From NCBI GenBank assembly GCA_025765615.1, contig JAIVFJ010000158.1, positions 89,438 through 153,437 on the forward strand: a DNA stretch of 64,000 bases, given 5' to 3'. This DNA comes from Zopfochytrium polystomum (lineage: Eukaryota > Chytridiomycota > Chytridiomycetes > Chytridiales > Chytridiaceae). The notes beneath the pieces were generated by a model. It saw only the letters and a list, made by a program, of their open reading frames with translations, was not told the origin of the DNA and ran no database searches. This document shows, piece after piece, positions 36,942-48,874 of this stretch. Within the stretch, counting starts at the first letter, position 1. Each line of letters starts with the position of its first letter. The translations under genes and the position numbers were made by a program.

Positions 36942-37342
36942 CTATTCCTTCCTGCTTAGTGTTTTTTCTTTAGTCCAGCACTGTGTGCTGGATTATAAAT
37001 ATACAAGCAGGCGAGTTTGCAAGGCTCTGGCTTCAGATATCTTCTTGTGTCTCACGGAAACCGTTGGTCCCATCAATGCATCCCATCGATCAGAAGGCAT
37101 ATGCGGCAAAGAGAGAAAGCTGAAACTTCTGAAACTATTTTGCGAAGAAACAGGAGAGGAAGCGGCGAAAGAGACAGAGGGCTAGCCAAACAAAAATTTT
37201 CCTTTTTGCTTCTTCCAGGATTGCCCGGCTTTTGGGCACATTTTTTCCATAATTCGGATTTGAAAAGACATTCCATTTTCGGGTGCGGGCTGAGAAGAAA
37301 AAAAAAAGATGCGAACCGGACGGAATTCAAAAAAAGAAGAAG

Positions 37343-37344
<2 letters not shown>

Positions 37345-37436
<92 letters not shown>
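37345..37436. repeat. GA microsatellite
   Basis: Long AG run with one GG interruption; a second AG run follows at 37497-37545, then TG repeats to about 37580. Confidence 0.9.
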
Positions 37437-37440
<4 letters not shown>

Positions 37441-37493
37441 CAAATCTGCGGAGGTTGGTGGAAGAGGGATTGCGCTTGCGGAAGACCAGTGGC

Positions 37494-37547
<54 letters not shown>

Positions 37548-37852
37548 GTGTGTGTGTGTGTGGGTGTGCGTGTGTGTTGTTTGGTCGATTGCTTGTGCTT
37601 GTTTGTTGTTGCCTGGCTGTTTGGGAGGAGAGCACAGGTTGCCGCTTTATTTGCCGCCGTCGCCGCATACCCCAAATTTCATGCAAATCATGCTTCCTTT
37701 TCCGTGTGCCGTGGTGAGTGCGGACCTTGCTTTCGTTTCCGCAGGCTCTCTCGCTTCCACCTTCCCATGTATTCACACACACACACACACCAACCCATAA
37801 ATACCACCCTCTTCCACGAAGAGCTTCCGTCGAACAACCCCGCCCACTCCCA

Positions 37853-39022
37853 ATGCCCCTTCTTCGCATCCTCGCCGTCGCCGCGTCTCTCGCCTCTATC
37901 GCCGTCTTTGGCGCAGGCTCGCCAGCCTTAGCCCTTCCGCGCAAGACAAGCAACAACCTCGCAGCAGCAGCAGCAGGCAGCAATAACCTTGCCGCCGCCG
38001 ACGCCGCTGCCGCAGCAAACCCGATGGCCCTGCAGGCGACTCCCGTTCTCTCTGCCACAACCACAGGCTTTGGCACGTTCATCGAGGGCGCCGCTACCGA
38101 CTTGATGGGCAACCTCTTTGCAGTCAACTTTGGCACCAACACGGCGTTGGCGACCCTCGGATTGGTCTGCCCTTCGGCCGGCACCGCGGAGCTCTTCCTG
38201 AGCCAGACGCCCATGGCCGACTCGGCGTACAACGGCTTGCGCTTCACCGCAAACGGCCAGGTCGCCTACATCGCAGACAAGGGTGCCAAGCGGCTGTTGA
38301 AAATCAACCCCTTCCTCACCGCAATCTCCAACGCCGCCGGCGGCGCCGTCCCCGCCCCGACCCCGCAGGTCGTCTGCGCCAACGCAAACTTCCTCGCCGG
38401 CGTCCCCAACGACCTCGCCATCACCACTGCCGGCAACCACATTTACCTCTCGGGCCAAAACTACACCCCCAACACCACCACCGTCGACGGCGAAATCTGG
38501 CTGTGCGACCCGGCCACCAGCGCCACGACACGCCTGGCGCAGATGGGCCGCACCAACGGCATCGAGCTGTCCCCGGACAACAAGGTCCTGTACGTCTCCG
38601 AGGCCTTCAACGTCAACAACAACGTCGTCTCCAACGTCATTTGGAAGTACGACCGCGACCCCGCCACGGGCATGATCGCCAACAAGCAGCTCTTTGCAAA
38701 CTTTAGCGTCGTCCCCAACGACTCGCCCGCCGTCGACATTGACGGCATGCGCACCGACACCGCCGGAAACCTCTACGTCGCCCGCAACGGCGGCGGCTCC
38801 GTCGCAAAGTTTGACCCCGCCGGGAACCTCGTCGCCCGCATCACCACCCCGGGCACCATGTTCCCCACCAACCTCGAGTTTGGCGGCATCGCTGGTACCA
38901 CTCTGTTTGTCGTCGGCCGATGCGGCAACTCGCCGTTCGGACAGGGCGTCGGCTGCGTCGACAAGTTTGAAAACGACACGCCCGGCCGCGCCATCACCGA
39001 GCTTCGCACCTTTGCGCAGTGA
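37853..39022 (+). CDS. Secreted SMP-30/gluconolactonase-like beta-propeller protein (389 aa)
   Basis: Intronless. ATG 37853 (MPLLRILAVAASLAS) starts a classical signal peptide; the upstream in-frame codon lies in an unlikely leader. After an Ala/Asn-rich linker the body shows repeated propeller-blade patterns: FTANGQVAYIADKGAKRLLKI, GIELSPDNKVLYVSEAF, and GMRTDTAGNLYVARNGGGSVAKFDP. These are typical of SMP-30/gluconolaconase/strictosidine-synthase folds. A Cys pair near the end (GRCGNSPFGQGVGCVDKF) could form a disulphide. The substrate is unknown. GC-rich codon usage marks return to host genic DNA. Confidence 0.8.
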   Translation: MPLLRILAVAASLASIAVFGAGSPALALPRKTSNNLAAAAAGSNNLAAADAAAAANPMALQATPVLSATTTGFGTFIEGAATDLMGNLFAVNFGTNTALATLGLVCPSAGTAELFLSQTPMADSAYNGLRFTANGQVAYIADKGAKRLLKINPFLTAISNAAGGAVPAPTPQVVCANANFLAGVPNDLAITTAGNHIYLSGQNYTPNTTTVDGEIWLCDPATSATTRLAQMGRTNGIELSPDNKVLYVSEAFNVNNNVVSNVIWKYDRDPATGMIANKQLFANFSVVPNDSPAVDIDGMRTDTAGNLYVARNGGGSVAKFDPAGNLVARITTPGTMFPTNLEFGGIAGTTLFVVGRCGNSPFGQGVGCVDKFENDTPGRAITELRTFAQ

Positions 39023-39628
39023 TTGAGAGAGGGGAGGAAAGAGAGAGGGAAAGCTAGTGACGGAGGGGAGGGAAATGGGTGGAGGCGGAAAGGGAAGAAC
39101 TGATTCTGTGTCATGTTGCTGCTGTGCGGTTAGTCTTTGTTCGGTCCTGACGGTCAAACCGCGGGCGGTACCGCCGAACGCTTTTTCTTTTTTTTTTTTT
39201 TTTTCCCCCCTCGCTCACGTTCTCGCTTTGCCGTTCCCCATCGCTCGATTTTCCTTCTCTCGGTTACGTACACTACATCGCGTTTTCACAACCTAAAAAA
39301 AAAAAAAAAAAAAAATCAAGACCCCGGCAAATAAAAGCATTGTTCAAAGGTTCGAACTCGCTTGACTCGCGACCGTCTTTTTGATGGTCCCGGTAAGCTT
39401 GGCTGTGGAGGCAGTCGGAGTGGGAATCGTTGGACGGCCGAACTCGAAGATGCCTGCGTCCGCCGGTTGTCGCTCACACCACCCTCGCCGTCCTTACTTT
39501 ATCACCTGCCCTCACCCGCCCTCTGGCCACATGAGTAATTAATAGTTGCTGAATGGGACTCACGGGGCAGAACAGTTTCCACATCCTCAGCGTTGCTGGA
39601 CACCATTGAAGACTTTTTGTCTCTTGTG
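39023..39628. other. Spacer with poly-T and poly-A tracts
   Basis: A T-run near 39189-39205 and an A-run at 39295-39315. No gene supported; the last 150 bases probably hold the promoter/5' leader of the mannosidase gene. Confidence 0.5.
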
Positions 39629-42600
39629 ATGGCACGAAGCAGGAAGCGCGCTCGCGTTGGCTCGGCCGCGGCGGCCACCGCGAACGCAACCACGACCACC
39701 GAAGCCGCCAACGGCAGCACGAACGGCGCAAGTCGCAGACACAGCGATGGGGATGCTTCTGGAGGCGGCACCGATGCGGCGGACGGCGCTGGCGGCGGCG
39801 GCGGCGGCGGCGGCGAAACCGTTGCCCAGATCGTTTCGCCCACCGCGCCATCTCATGAGGCGACAGCGCCAACCCGCCCGCCGCACCCCGCGCCCCTCGC
39901 CGCGCCTCACTACGGCTACACTTCTTTCACCTCGGATAGCGACGGTGAAGCTGATGTGGATATGGACACGCTCAATGTTCAGCGGGAGGAGCTTTTCAGT
40001 AGGGGCAGTTCCCGAGTGCATGACGTTGACGACGGTACGAGTTGAGGAAGAGAAAAGCTGCCCCCTCTCGTCAATGCTAAAGAGCGGCTCCAGACTACGG
40101 CCCGTCTCGCCTTCGCAAGGCCGTGAAGCTCTCAAACGCGAGTGGCCTGAACGGAATGATGAAACATCGACGGGTGACGGTCGAGCGACTGGAAAAGTTT
40201 ATCCAGACCGGCCAGTTCGAAGACGTCAACCTGCGATCCTTCCTTTGGAAACACAAAGACGCGAACGCCGTCACCCTCAGCGTGCATGCGGTCAAAGATC
40301 TTGCGCGTGTGTAAGGACCCCCCACCCACTTATCGAGTCATGACTATTTTTTAACTGGGCGGATTAGTCCCTTCGCAACGGCCGTCAAGGGGGAATATAA
40401 AGCTACCAAAGTTGGCGACAAGTTCGGGCCAAGTGCGTTGTTGTGCCGTGATTGGACTGTATTCTCACCGTGTTGGCAGGCTGGTCAACGCACTGGTTCC
40501 GCATCCACCTGAAAATTCCGCCCAAATGGGCAGGCGAGGCTGTTGTGCTCGTTTTCGATCCTGACTGCGAGGGGCTTGTGTTTTCCGAGGACGGCATTCC
40601 CCTCCAAGGATTGACGGGAACCGACGGCTGCGAGCGAAATGTCGAGTTTGTCGTTGTCGAAAAGGCAAAGGGCGGCGAGGTCTGTCGCAGGGTGCAAGAT
40701 GTTTTGATTTTCGTAGCTGACGGCGCCCCCATCAGGAAGTAAAGCTGTATATCGAAATCGCTTGCAATACGTTGTTTGGAAATGGACGAAACGGTGGTGG
40801 CATCAACCCACCTGATCCGTCCAAGCAATTTACTCTCAAAGCGGCCGAGCTTCGGGTTCCTCACAGGGAGGCCTTCGATCTGTTGTGGGACTTTGAAGTT
40901 ATTTTAGGGATGGCCAAGGCACGACGATTGAATCCAACCTGCCTCATTTGCTGACACGAATTCTTCAAGGACCTCCCTGAGGATTCGCAACTTGCGAGCG
41001 ACGCTCTTTTTGTCGCGAACCAGATTGTAAACATACTTCGGCGGAACGAGCCGGCGTCTCTGGGTAAAGCCTTGGGCGTGTCCCTGGAATATTTCCAAAC
41101 GCGCCAGATTGGCGAAAGGTCCAATCGATACAAGACATCCCATGTAGTTACGGCCGTCGGAAACTGTCACATCGACACTGCTTGGCTTTGGAAGTAATGG
41201 GCGGCTCGTCTTCTCTTTTTCGACACCCTTCTCACAAGATCTTTAGCTACGCAGAAACAAAGCGGAAAGTTGCGCGATCCTTCGCCACTCAAATTAGACA
41301 CATGGCAAACAACCCCGATTACATATTCACAGCCTCGCAGGCGCAGCAGTTTGCATGGTTGGAGGAGGGATACCCCGAACTTTTCAAAAGAGTTGTGGAA
41401 AAGGCTGGCGGTGGACCCTACGCTCGTGTGACGGTGGATTCGGACGGCTCCGTGCTGAAAGCGAAGGGGAAAAAACAGTTTGTTCCAGTTGGCGGAACTT
41501 GGGTCGAGATGGATTGCAACATTCCTTCGGGAGAGGGACTTTGCAGGCAGTTCCTTTACGGGTGAGCGCTAAACCAGAATGATGCTTATTGACTGATTGC
41601 CGGCTTCAAATCAGGCAGCGGTACTTCGAAGAAAAGTTTGGTGAAAGATCGAAAGTTTTTTGGCTGCCGGGTGAGAACTGTTTAAAGTGCAAATACTTTT
41701 TCCTTGCTGACAGTTGCAAAGATACATTCGGTTATGTAGGTTTTGTTGGGATGGATGTTGTATTTCGTCGTTCGATCTTGACTGACCGTATCCCCAGGCT
41801 GCGCAACTTCCTCAAATCATAAAGAAATCCGGTAGGTGCAGCAAAATCCATTTTAGACGGTGCTTACGATGTTGTACGAATTGAAGGATTGGAGTATTTC
41901 TTTACGCAGAAGCTCTCCTGGAATCTGATCAATAAGGTGAACCTCCAACTGCATCTTTCGATTCTAACCCTTGTATTGTGCGTCTTGTCCTAGTTTCCTC
42001 ATACGACCTTTCGCTGGATCGGGTAAATCTATGAAGGAGTGATTGACTCATCCGTGCTGAGCAAGCGTTTAGACTCGATGGAACACCTATTTTGACCCAC
42101 TTTTCTCCAGCGGACACTTACGTAGCGCAGGGAACCGTTCGCGAAATCGCTATGTGGTAAGTTTTGCAAACTAAGACAGGTTTCATGGTAACACTCTTTG
42201 ACTCCACAGCTTGAAGAACAATAAAGGTTGGTTCGACGATACACCAGTGTCAACTCGCAAATGACAAAGGACGAAACTTCAGATAAGGAGTACACAAATC
42301 GGTCGCTCCTTCTTTTCGGCAATGGTGACGGTGGCGGTGGGCCACTGCGACCCATGATTGAGCGGCTAACTCGACTCCGTGGTGTCGAGGGAATGCCAGC
42401 CACAGTCAAGTTCGGTGACCCGAACACCTTCTTCGAGGAGCTGGAACGTTCTTGCATGGATGTACCACACTGGCAAGGAGAGCTGTACTTTGAACTGCAT
42501 CGAGGAACGGTTCGTGCGTCGACATGGATCACAAAATGTCACTCATGTCGTGTTACACAGTACACGACGCAGGCCGAAACCAAAAAGTATAATCGCTTGA

Positions 42601-44773
42601 CAGAGTACCTTTTGCGCGATGTCGAGTTTCTTTGGACCTTCGCCAATCTAAGCGGAGCGAACGGGATCCAAGCGGCAACGATGAAGAGCCTAAAAGCAGA
42701 GATCGAGCGTTTATGGAAGCTTGTTCTCTTGAACCAATTTGTATGCAGGAATGGACCCTTTACTTGTCTAACCAAAACTCTCTTTCGAAGCATGATGTCC
42801 TTCCAGGATCTTCCATCGAGTGCGTTTACGAGGACGCAAAACAGTACTACCTGGAAGTTGTGAATATCGGAACCAAGCTCCGAAATGAAGCTCTTCAAAA
42901 GCTGCTCGCCGCACCAAAACTGAACAGCCCACCCCGCAGTCAAAAAAGTACGATGGCGCAGGCGCCTGCTATCACCACTAACAGAGGCTACCAGCTGTGA
43001 CAATTCTCAACTCAACGAGCTGGGAAATACCGGCGGAGGTGTTGGAGCTGAAACAAACATTTGATCGGTCTGTGTCATGGCATCAGCTTTCTGCAAGCGG
43101 GAAGCCTCTTTATCTGGGTCAGTATCTTGTTCTTGTAAAAGCTTCTGCTTACCGTGGCTTGGTCCGATTCAGTCAAGAACGTTCTGCCAATGGCAGTTCA
43201 AACCTTCGACCTTACTCAAGCGGATATGCTTGCGAATGAAGTAAAAGGTGATCGTCATCGTAGTCATGCACTCGTTTCTTACCTTTCTATGACAAGTTTC
43301 CTCCACGTTGGTAAAAACCACTATCGAGAATGATTGGATCACCCTCGTATTGAACGAGCATGGGCACATTGCGTCGTTCTTTGATAAGAAGCAGCGGTTG
43401 GAAGCAGTTTCTTGGTTTTAACTTGATACTAACGGAACTCAGCCGTGAGCTTATAGCAGAGGGCATGCGAGCAAATGTCTTCAAGCTTTTCGAAGACATC
43501 CCACTTTACTGGGACGCATGGGATGTACGTTGCCCTTGCCCATACTAAAGAAACCCGCTCATTCACCGACAGGTTGAAGTTTATCACCTCGAGAAAGGCT
43601 GGGAAGCGTCAACCGAGGAGTCATCGGTTGTTGTGGAAGAGACCGGCCCGCTTCGTGCGGTGGTTTTAGTGAAACACAAACTCTCCACTACGTCTTGTCT
43701 GTCGCAACGGATAATTGTGACTGCGGCAGGGCCCCGAGTAGACTTCGATACGACAGTCGAGTGGAACGAAAACCGAGTTGTGATGGTCGGAAATGTGTAC
43801 ACATCTTCACTTTTCTAATTGGTGCTAGTAGAAGGTGGAGTTTCCACTTGAGATCAGCTCTAGCTTTGCAACGTATGAGACCCAGTTTGGGTACATCCTG
43901 CGGCCAACTCACTACAACAACAGCTGGGACATGGCCAAGTTCGAAGTGTAAGGAAGGATGCACCTATGACGACTTTTCAGCTTCCTTACACAATTTGCGT
44001 AGGTGCGGTCACAAATTCGCCGACCTGTCCGAACACGGTTACGGTGTTGCCCTCCTTAACGATAGCAAATACGGATACTCGTGCAAGGGCGGCGTTTTGA
44101 GGCTTACGTTACTCCGGGCAGCCAAGGTCACCTTCCCCACTCCCCTATCCTTTTTCTGTTTGCTGACCGAAAAGTAAAGGCACCCGACGAACGTGCGGAT
44201 ATCGGCACGCACCGATTCAAGTATGCGTTGTACCCGCACAGCGGTGTATTTCATGAAAGCGACGTTGTTCGCGCAGGCTACCAGTTCAACGTCCCACCTT
44301 CGGAGATTGTCCTATCGACGGCCATGTCAGCTGCGACGACGAAGCAGCTGATAAAGATTCTGAACGCTGACGGCACTGCTGGCGCTGGGCATGTTGTCAT
44401 CGACACGGTCAAGTTGGCGGAAGATCCCCGTCCTGTTATCCAAACGGCGGATGGCAAACCCGTCGCCGACATCGTCGTGCGTCTGTACGAGGCTTATGGC
44501 GGACGAGGCGAGTTCATTTTGGAAACGTAAGTTGTTCTCTGGTTTCGTCCCGCATTCGAAGATGTGACAGTGTGCCACCGTGTTCGTGGGATAGACTCTA
44601 AACTCAATGATATTATTACCAGGGGGTTTCCTCTACTCCGCGTCAATCGAGCAAATATCCTGGAGGAGTTGGAGGAGGACGTGCTGTTCGAAGGCAGCGG
44701 GCGCGTTCGCATCCGTGTGAAGCCGTTTGAGGTCATCACGCTGCGGGCGCTGTGCATCTGTGTGCGCGGATGA
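39629..44773 (+). CDS. AMS1: Alpha-mannosidase, GH38 class II (Ams1/MAN2C1 type), about 20 exons
   Basis: Cytosol/vacuole-type enzyme that trims free oligosaccharides. Early exons inferred: 39629-40034, 40094-40310, 40368-40432, 40480-40679, 40736-40918, 40970-41193. Exon 1 encodes a disordered Gly-run N-tail that splices in frame; initiation at MMKHRR in exon 2 is an alternative. Landmarks are [34 protein letters not shown] (metal-binding H and D), [12 protein letters not shown], nucleophile site WLPDTFGY (split by an intron at 41672-41723), [33 protein letters not shown] block at 43485-43525, [34 protein letters not shown] and a C-terminal beta domain ending CICVRG. Exon 5 ends at a probable GC-AG intron. 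All catalytic landmarks are present, so an active enzyme is likely. Confidence 0.9.
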
Positions 44774-45255
44774 AGGTGTTTTCGTGAACGAAAGGATCGA
44801 GAAAATTCAACCCGCCTCCGATAACAAATAAACTCGCAGGCATGGAAGTGCAGCGCTGCAGCGCTGCAGCGCGGACCGAGCGAACTGCGCGCATATGCAG
44901 ATGCGACGCGTCTGGGCTGGTGGGTGGTGTGACGACGGGCTCGATAATGGGCTGGGCAGGCAGACACACAGCAGGGGAGGGCCACCCTTCGATAAGCTCT
45001 CGTGTTGCCGAAGCGGCGGGCAGACAAGGAGAGACAGCCGACAGAGACAGAAAAGGGAGACAGAGACAGGGACAGAGACAGACAGAGACAGAAACAGAAG
45101 CAAACACCAACCTGTCGTCCTTGCCCGGTCTGGTACAGCAAGCGACCTTTCACCTCCACCGTCTTACCCCGATCACCACCACCACCAACACCACCGCGTT
45201 TCCATCTATCCAGCAGCCGTTCTTACGTCCCCACCACGCTCTCTGCCTGCCCCTT

Positions 45256-48200
45256 ATGAGTGCCCACAACCCGAATAACGACGTCCCGCGCCGTGTGTCA
45301 AACAGAAACAGCCTTGGTAGCTCCCGAATGGGCGGTGGCGGAGGTGGGGGCGTGCCAGACCTTGATAATGACAGCGACAACGAGGAGGGAAGCGACTTTG
45401 CGTTGGCGAGCAGAAGGTTCGCAACTGGGGCATTGCCTCGCAGGAGACCCGTCCCGCATCGGTCGGCCACGGCGGATCCTGCCCTTTCGACCTTTGCCAC
45501 TGATGCGCGGTCGACCTCTTCGCCCTCCCTCGCGGGTTCTGCCGGTGGTGGACGCGACCCGGAAGGTATGGTTGCATTGGCGGTTCGCCCCACTTGCGTC
45601 TCATCTGGGAGCTACCTCTTCCAACAGGACTTCCTACACATTCATCGGCAGGGTTAAGCCGAAGCGCCGGTGTTATACCACCCAACCGCCTGGCAAGCCT
45701 TTCGGATGCGCAGAGCAATCCGCCGGGACAGCCGTCGTCGGTACCGTCCATTCCCACGCGCAAGTCGTCGAATGCCGATCTCAGAGGAGCGATAGCCGCT
45801 ACCTCGGGCTTCAAGAGCGAAACGCCAGTCGCTCCCCGCCCACTACCTGTTCGGGCAGAGTCTGTACCCGTCGCTTCCTCACGGCCCAGCAGTCAAGCGC
45901 GATCCGTTTTTGCGCCGGCGGTTCCGTCTTCGGGCGGCACCGGCTCCGCCGGCGCCGCCGCTGCAAGAGAAACGTCAGCTTCTTCTGCTTCTTCTGGGCA
46001 TTCCGGCCTGCCTGTTCCGCCACCGATGCCCCCAGGAAGGCCTCCGGTCAGGGAAATTCCACAGCGGAAAGCCTCGGTCGTCCCTTTTGTCAACGTCAGC
46101 ACTCCCGCTGCAGGTGCTCCTGAAGCCGCGCCTGTTAAATCCACCAGCATTGGGGCACCAGTAGTCACTACCACCTCTCCTGTTTCGCCCAAAAGTGCAA
46201 AAATAGGAGCAGATGCTGACGATGAGCCACTGGCGATACGCGCAAGTGCTATTGCCGCGAAGAGTTCTGTGGCCGGCCGGCGAAGGACAACATTGCTGAG
46301 GAGGCCAACGTCGAGCGCAGCACCTCTCTCAAAGGCGACGGCCGCTTCTCTTCCCCGTCGTGCAACCGGCGGGGCCGAAGTCTCTAGCAAACCAATGATT
46401 ATCAACAATGATCAAGATTTAATGGCCGCGATCATGAGTGGAATGGAGATTACACTTCCTGCGTTGGAAGATGACAACCAAGATGGTTCGGAAGGAAAGA
46501 CTCGAAAACATGGCGACAGTGATACCCCCAAGAGGACATACACTGCGCTTGCCGCACGAAAGCCGACAGTGCTTACAGGCCGCCTCCGAGAAGTTGTCAT
46601 GAGCGAACTTGGTGTGACTCCCCTCGTTGGTGCGGAGACCGAAAGCGATCTAATTTCCAGACGAAAATCTACGCTGAATCGTCATGGGACTCGAACATCC
46701 TCACTGCGGCGAAGCGCTCCAGGCGGGGAGACGCTTTCGCGCAAGTTTACCGAACAGCGACACCTCGGGCCGGCGGACGCATTGTCGGACGCGGAGAGGG
46801 AGCAGACGAGGAGGAGGATGTCGCGGCGAGGGAACGTTCACCATTCTCGCGACGCCTCCCCCCTCCGCATGGTTTCCGATGAAGAAGGCGAAGCTGAAAC
46901 GGCTGCCTATCTCATGGGGAAGAAGGCAGGAAACGAAAAGCCCGCCAGCGAAAGCGATGACGACGAGGAGTGGGCCGATGCAGATGAAGGACCTTCAAGG
47001 CTGCTTTCGGTGCGCCGGTCGACTTTGCGCACGAGGCAGAGCACGCTTCGACGACAGTTTGGCAGCTCGCTGGCCCCGGGACAGGATGCGCTTGCCGAGT
47101 TGTCAGAAGACCTGGAGCCCCTCGAAGGCCTGTCGGGAGAGTCCTCGGCGGCACCCAGGCCTAAACGGTCGACACTGAACCGCGCCCTTGGAGGACGGCG
47201 CGGCACGGCTATGGGCGGTGGCAGCGTGAGACGACATGGAATGGTGGTAAGTTTTGAGAGGATTGTGAGCTCTGTATTGTTTTATGGGAGCCAATCTTAA
47301 GGTTTGATGGGTTAGCTTCCATCTGCTGCGAGTGGCGCTCCGAGTATTGGCGTGATACCAGAGTCTCCAGCATTACAGCGAAGCGACTCCATTGCAAGCT
47401 CAGTTTCTGGCCGCAGCTCTCTTCTTCGTCCCGGCTCGCGAGTCAGCACTATAATTCGTCGCCGGGGAACTCGACTCAGTCACTTTGGGGAAGATACTGC
47501 CGTTGCGGAGGTGATTGCTTCTTGTGGTGTGTTTGACTGTGACTGACTGTGTCAAAAGACTTTGGACGCGAGCCTTGCGCGAGTGCCGAGCTTGAGTGGA
47601 GCTCAAGGACTGCAGCGGAGCGAGTCAATAGGCAGCTCGGTTGGCTATGGCAGTCTGAGACGTGGAACCACCCGCAGGCTGGCTCCTGGGGGAGGAACCA
47701 TCAACAGGCGCCGCACTTCACGCCTTCATCAAAGCGTTGGTGGAGAAATTTCTGTTGAGGTATGTGATGGCTATGGTGTACCTGGCGGCCGCTATTTAAC
47801 GTATCGAACTTACTCTCACAGGTACTGGAAATGTCTGACGCTGACGGCGACGAGTTTCTCGATGCCGAAGGCTGGGAGGACGACGAACCGCTCGCCCTAG
47901 AGGAGGACGACGACGACTACGACTCCGAAGCGATGGCCGCCGCCGTCGCCTCCGCCCTCTCGCACCCGTCCGCGAAAAAGGACAACCGCGCCGCGCTCCG
48001 CGCAAAGTTCCGAAGCGCAGCCCACAAGGCCGCCCAAACGGCCCAAGTGTCCCGCAACTTTTACGAAACCCTGGCGTCGCGCGCCGGCGAGGTGTTTTCG
48101 CACGCGGGCAACGCCGCCCAGGTCATATCCACCCCGCTGGGTTTCATCGCCGGGCCCGCCGTCGCCGGCCTCGTCAGCGCGGGCGGCGCCGCCGCCGCCG

Positions 48201-48780
48201 CCGCCGGAACTGCCGCCGTCAAAAAGTTTGGTCGCAAGGGCACCCGCAACAGGGTCACCCAGGCCCAGGCGGCGCTGTCGCAGCTGACCGCCGCAAAGCT
48301 GCTGGAAAGCGCGACAAAGACCATGGCCGGCGATCAGGTGGCCGAGGACGCCACGGTTAAGATGATCAGCCAGGGAATCGCGGCCGTCGTCGAAGGAGGG
48401 ATGGTCGCCGGAACTGTCAGCATCGTCGCGTCCGGTCTCGGTGAGACGTTACTTTGCTTGTTTTTCTCGTCACCGCAAGAGTCTCACACTGTCTTTTTCC
48501 TTTAATCATTTTGCGCGTTGAAGCCGTAAACGTCAAGGATTCGGAGGCACGCCAGCGCATCCTCGCCAACTCGTACATTCAAGCGGCCGCCGACGCCATG
48601 GGTCATTTGGCCAACGTGGCGCCCATACTGCCAAAGTCGCTTCACGGCTTTGCAGAGGCTGCAGGGGCCGTGTCCACCGCCACAAAGGCCGCCGCCGAAG
48701 CCGTTGGGGCGGATCAGGAGGCGACAGAAGATGCAGAGGAGGATCTTTCAGATTTGGATGATGAGGGTGAATTTTACTAA
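45256..48780 (+). CDS. Long disordered protein with repeated RRSTL-type motifs and Ala/Gly-rich C-terminal domain (6 exons, about 1058 aa)
   Basis: Exons inferred: 45256-45565, 45652-47246, 47316-47510, 47559-47759, 47822-48440 and 48524-48780; frames sum exactly to TAA. It is Ser/Pro/Ala-rich. Short basic-Ser motifs recur, such as RRKSTLNR, RRSTLRTRQSTLRRQF, PKRSTLNRALGGRR and LQRSESIGSS, resembling phosphorylation or 14-3-3-type sites. The last third has an acidic patch (DDDDYDSEA), then a helical Ala-rich part with a hydrophobic Gly/Ala segment (about 48120-48230) and a second near 48395-48440. It ends in an acidic tail. No family was recognised. It converges on the hydrolase at 48875. Confidence 0.7.
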
Positions 48781-48874
48781 AACATAAAATACAGAAAAGA
48801 AGAAAACAAGGATAGTGTATGCTCGAAAAGAGACGCCAGAGTCGCCTTTCACCTAGCAAATTATATATGGTCGA

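Noticed and set aside
37327..38247. Minus-strand open frame over the GA repeats and propeller gene
   Set aside because: It is largely Ser-Leu repeats from the microsatellite and the complement of a clear plus-strand gene.
39629..40045. Separate small gene upstream of the mannosidase
   Set aside because: A phase-1 donor at 40034 and acceptor at 40093 join it in frame to the mannosidase, which is simpler than an independent tiny gene, though not proven.
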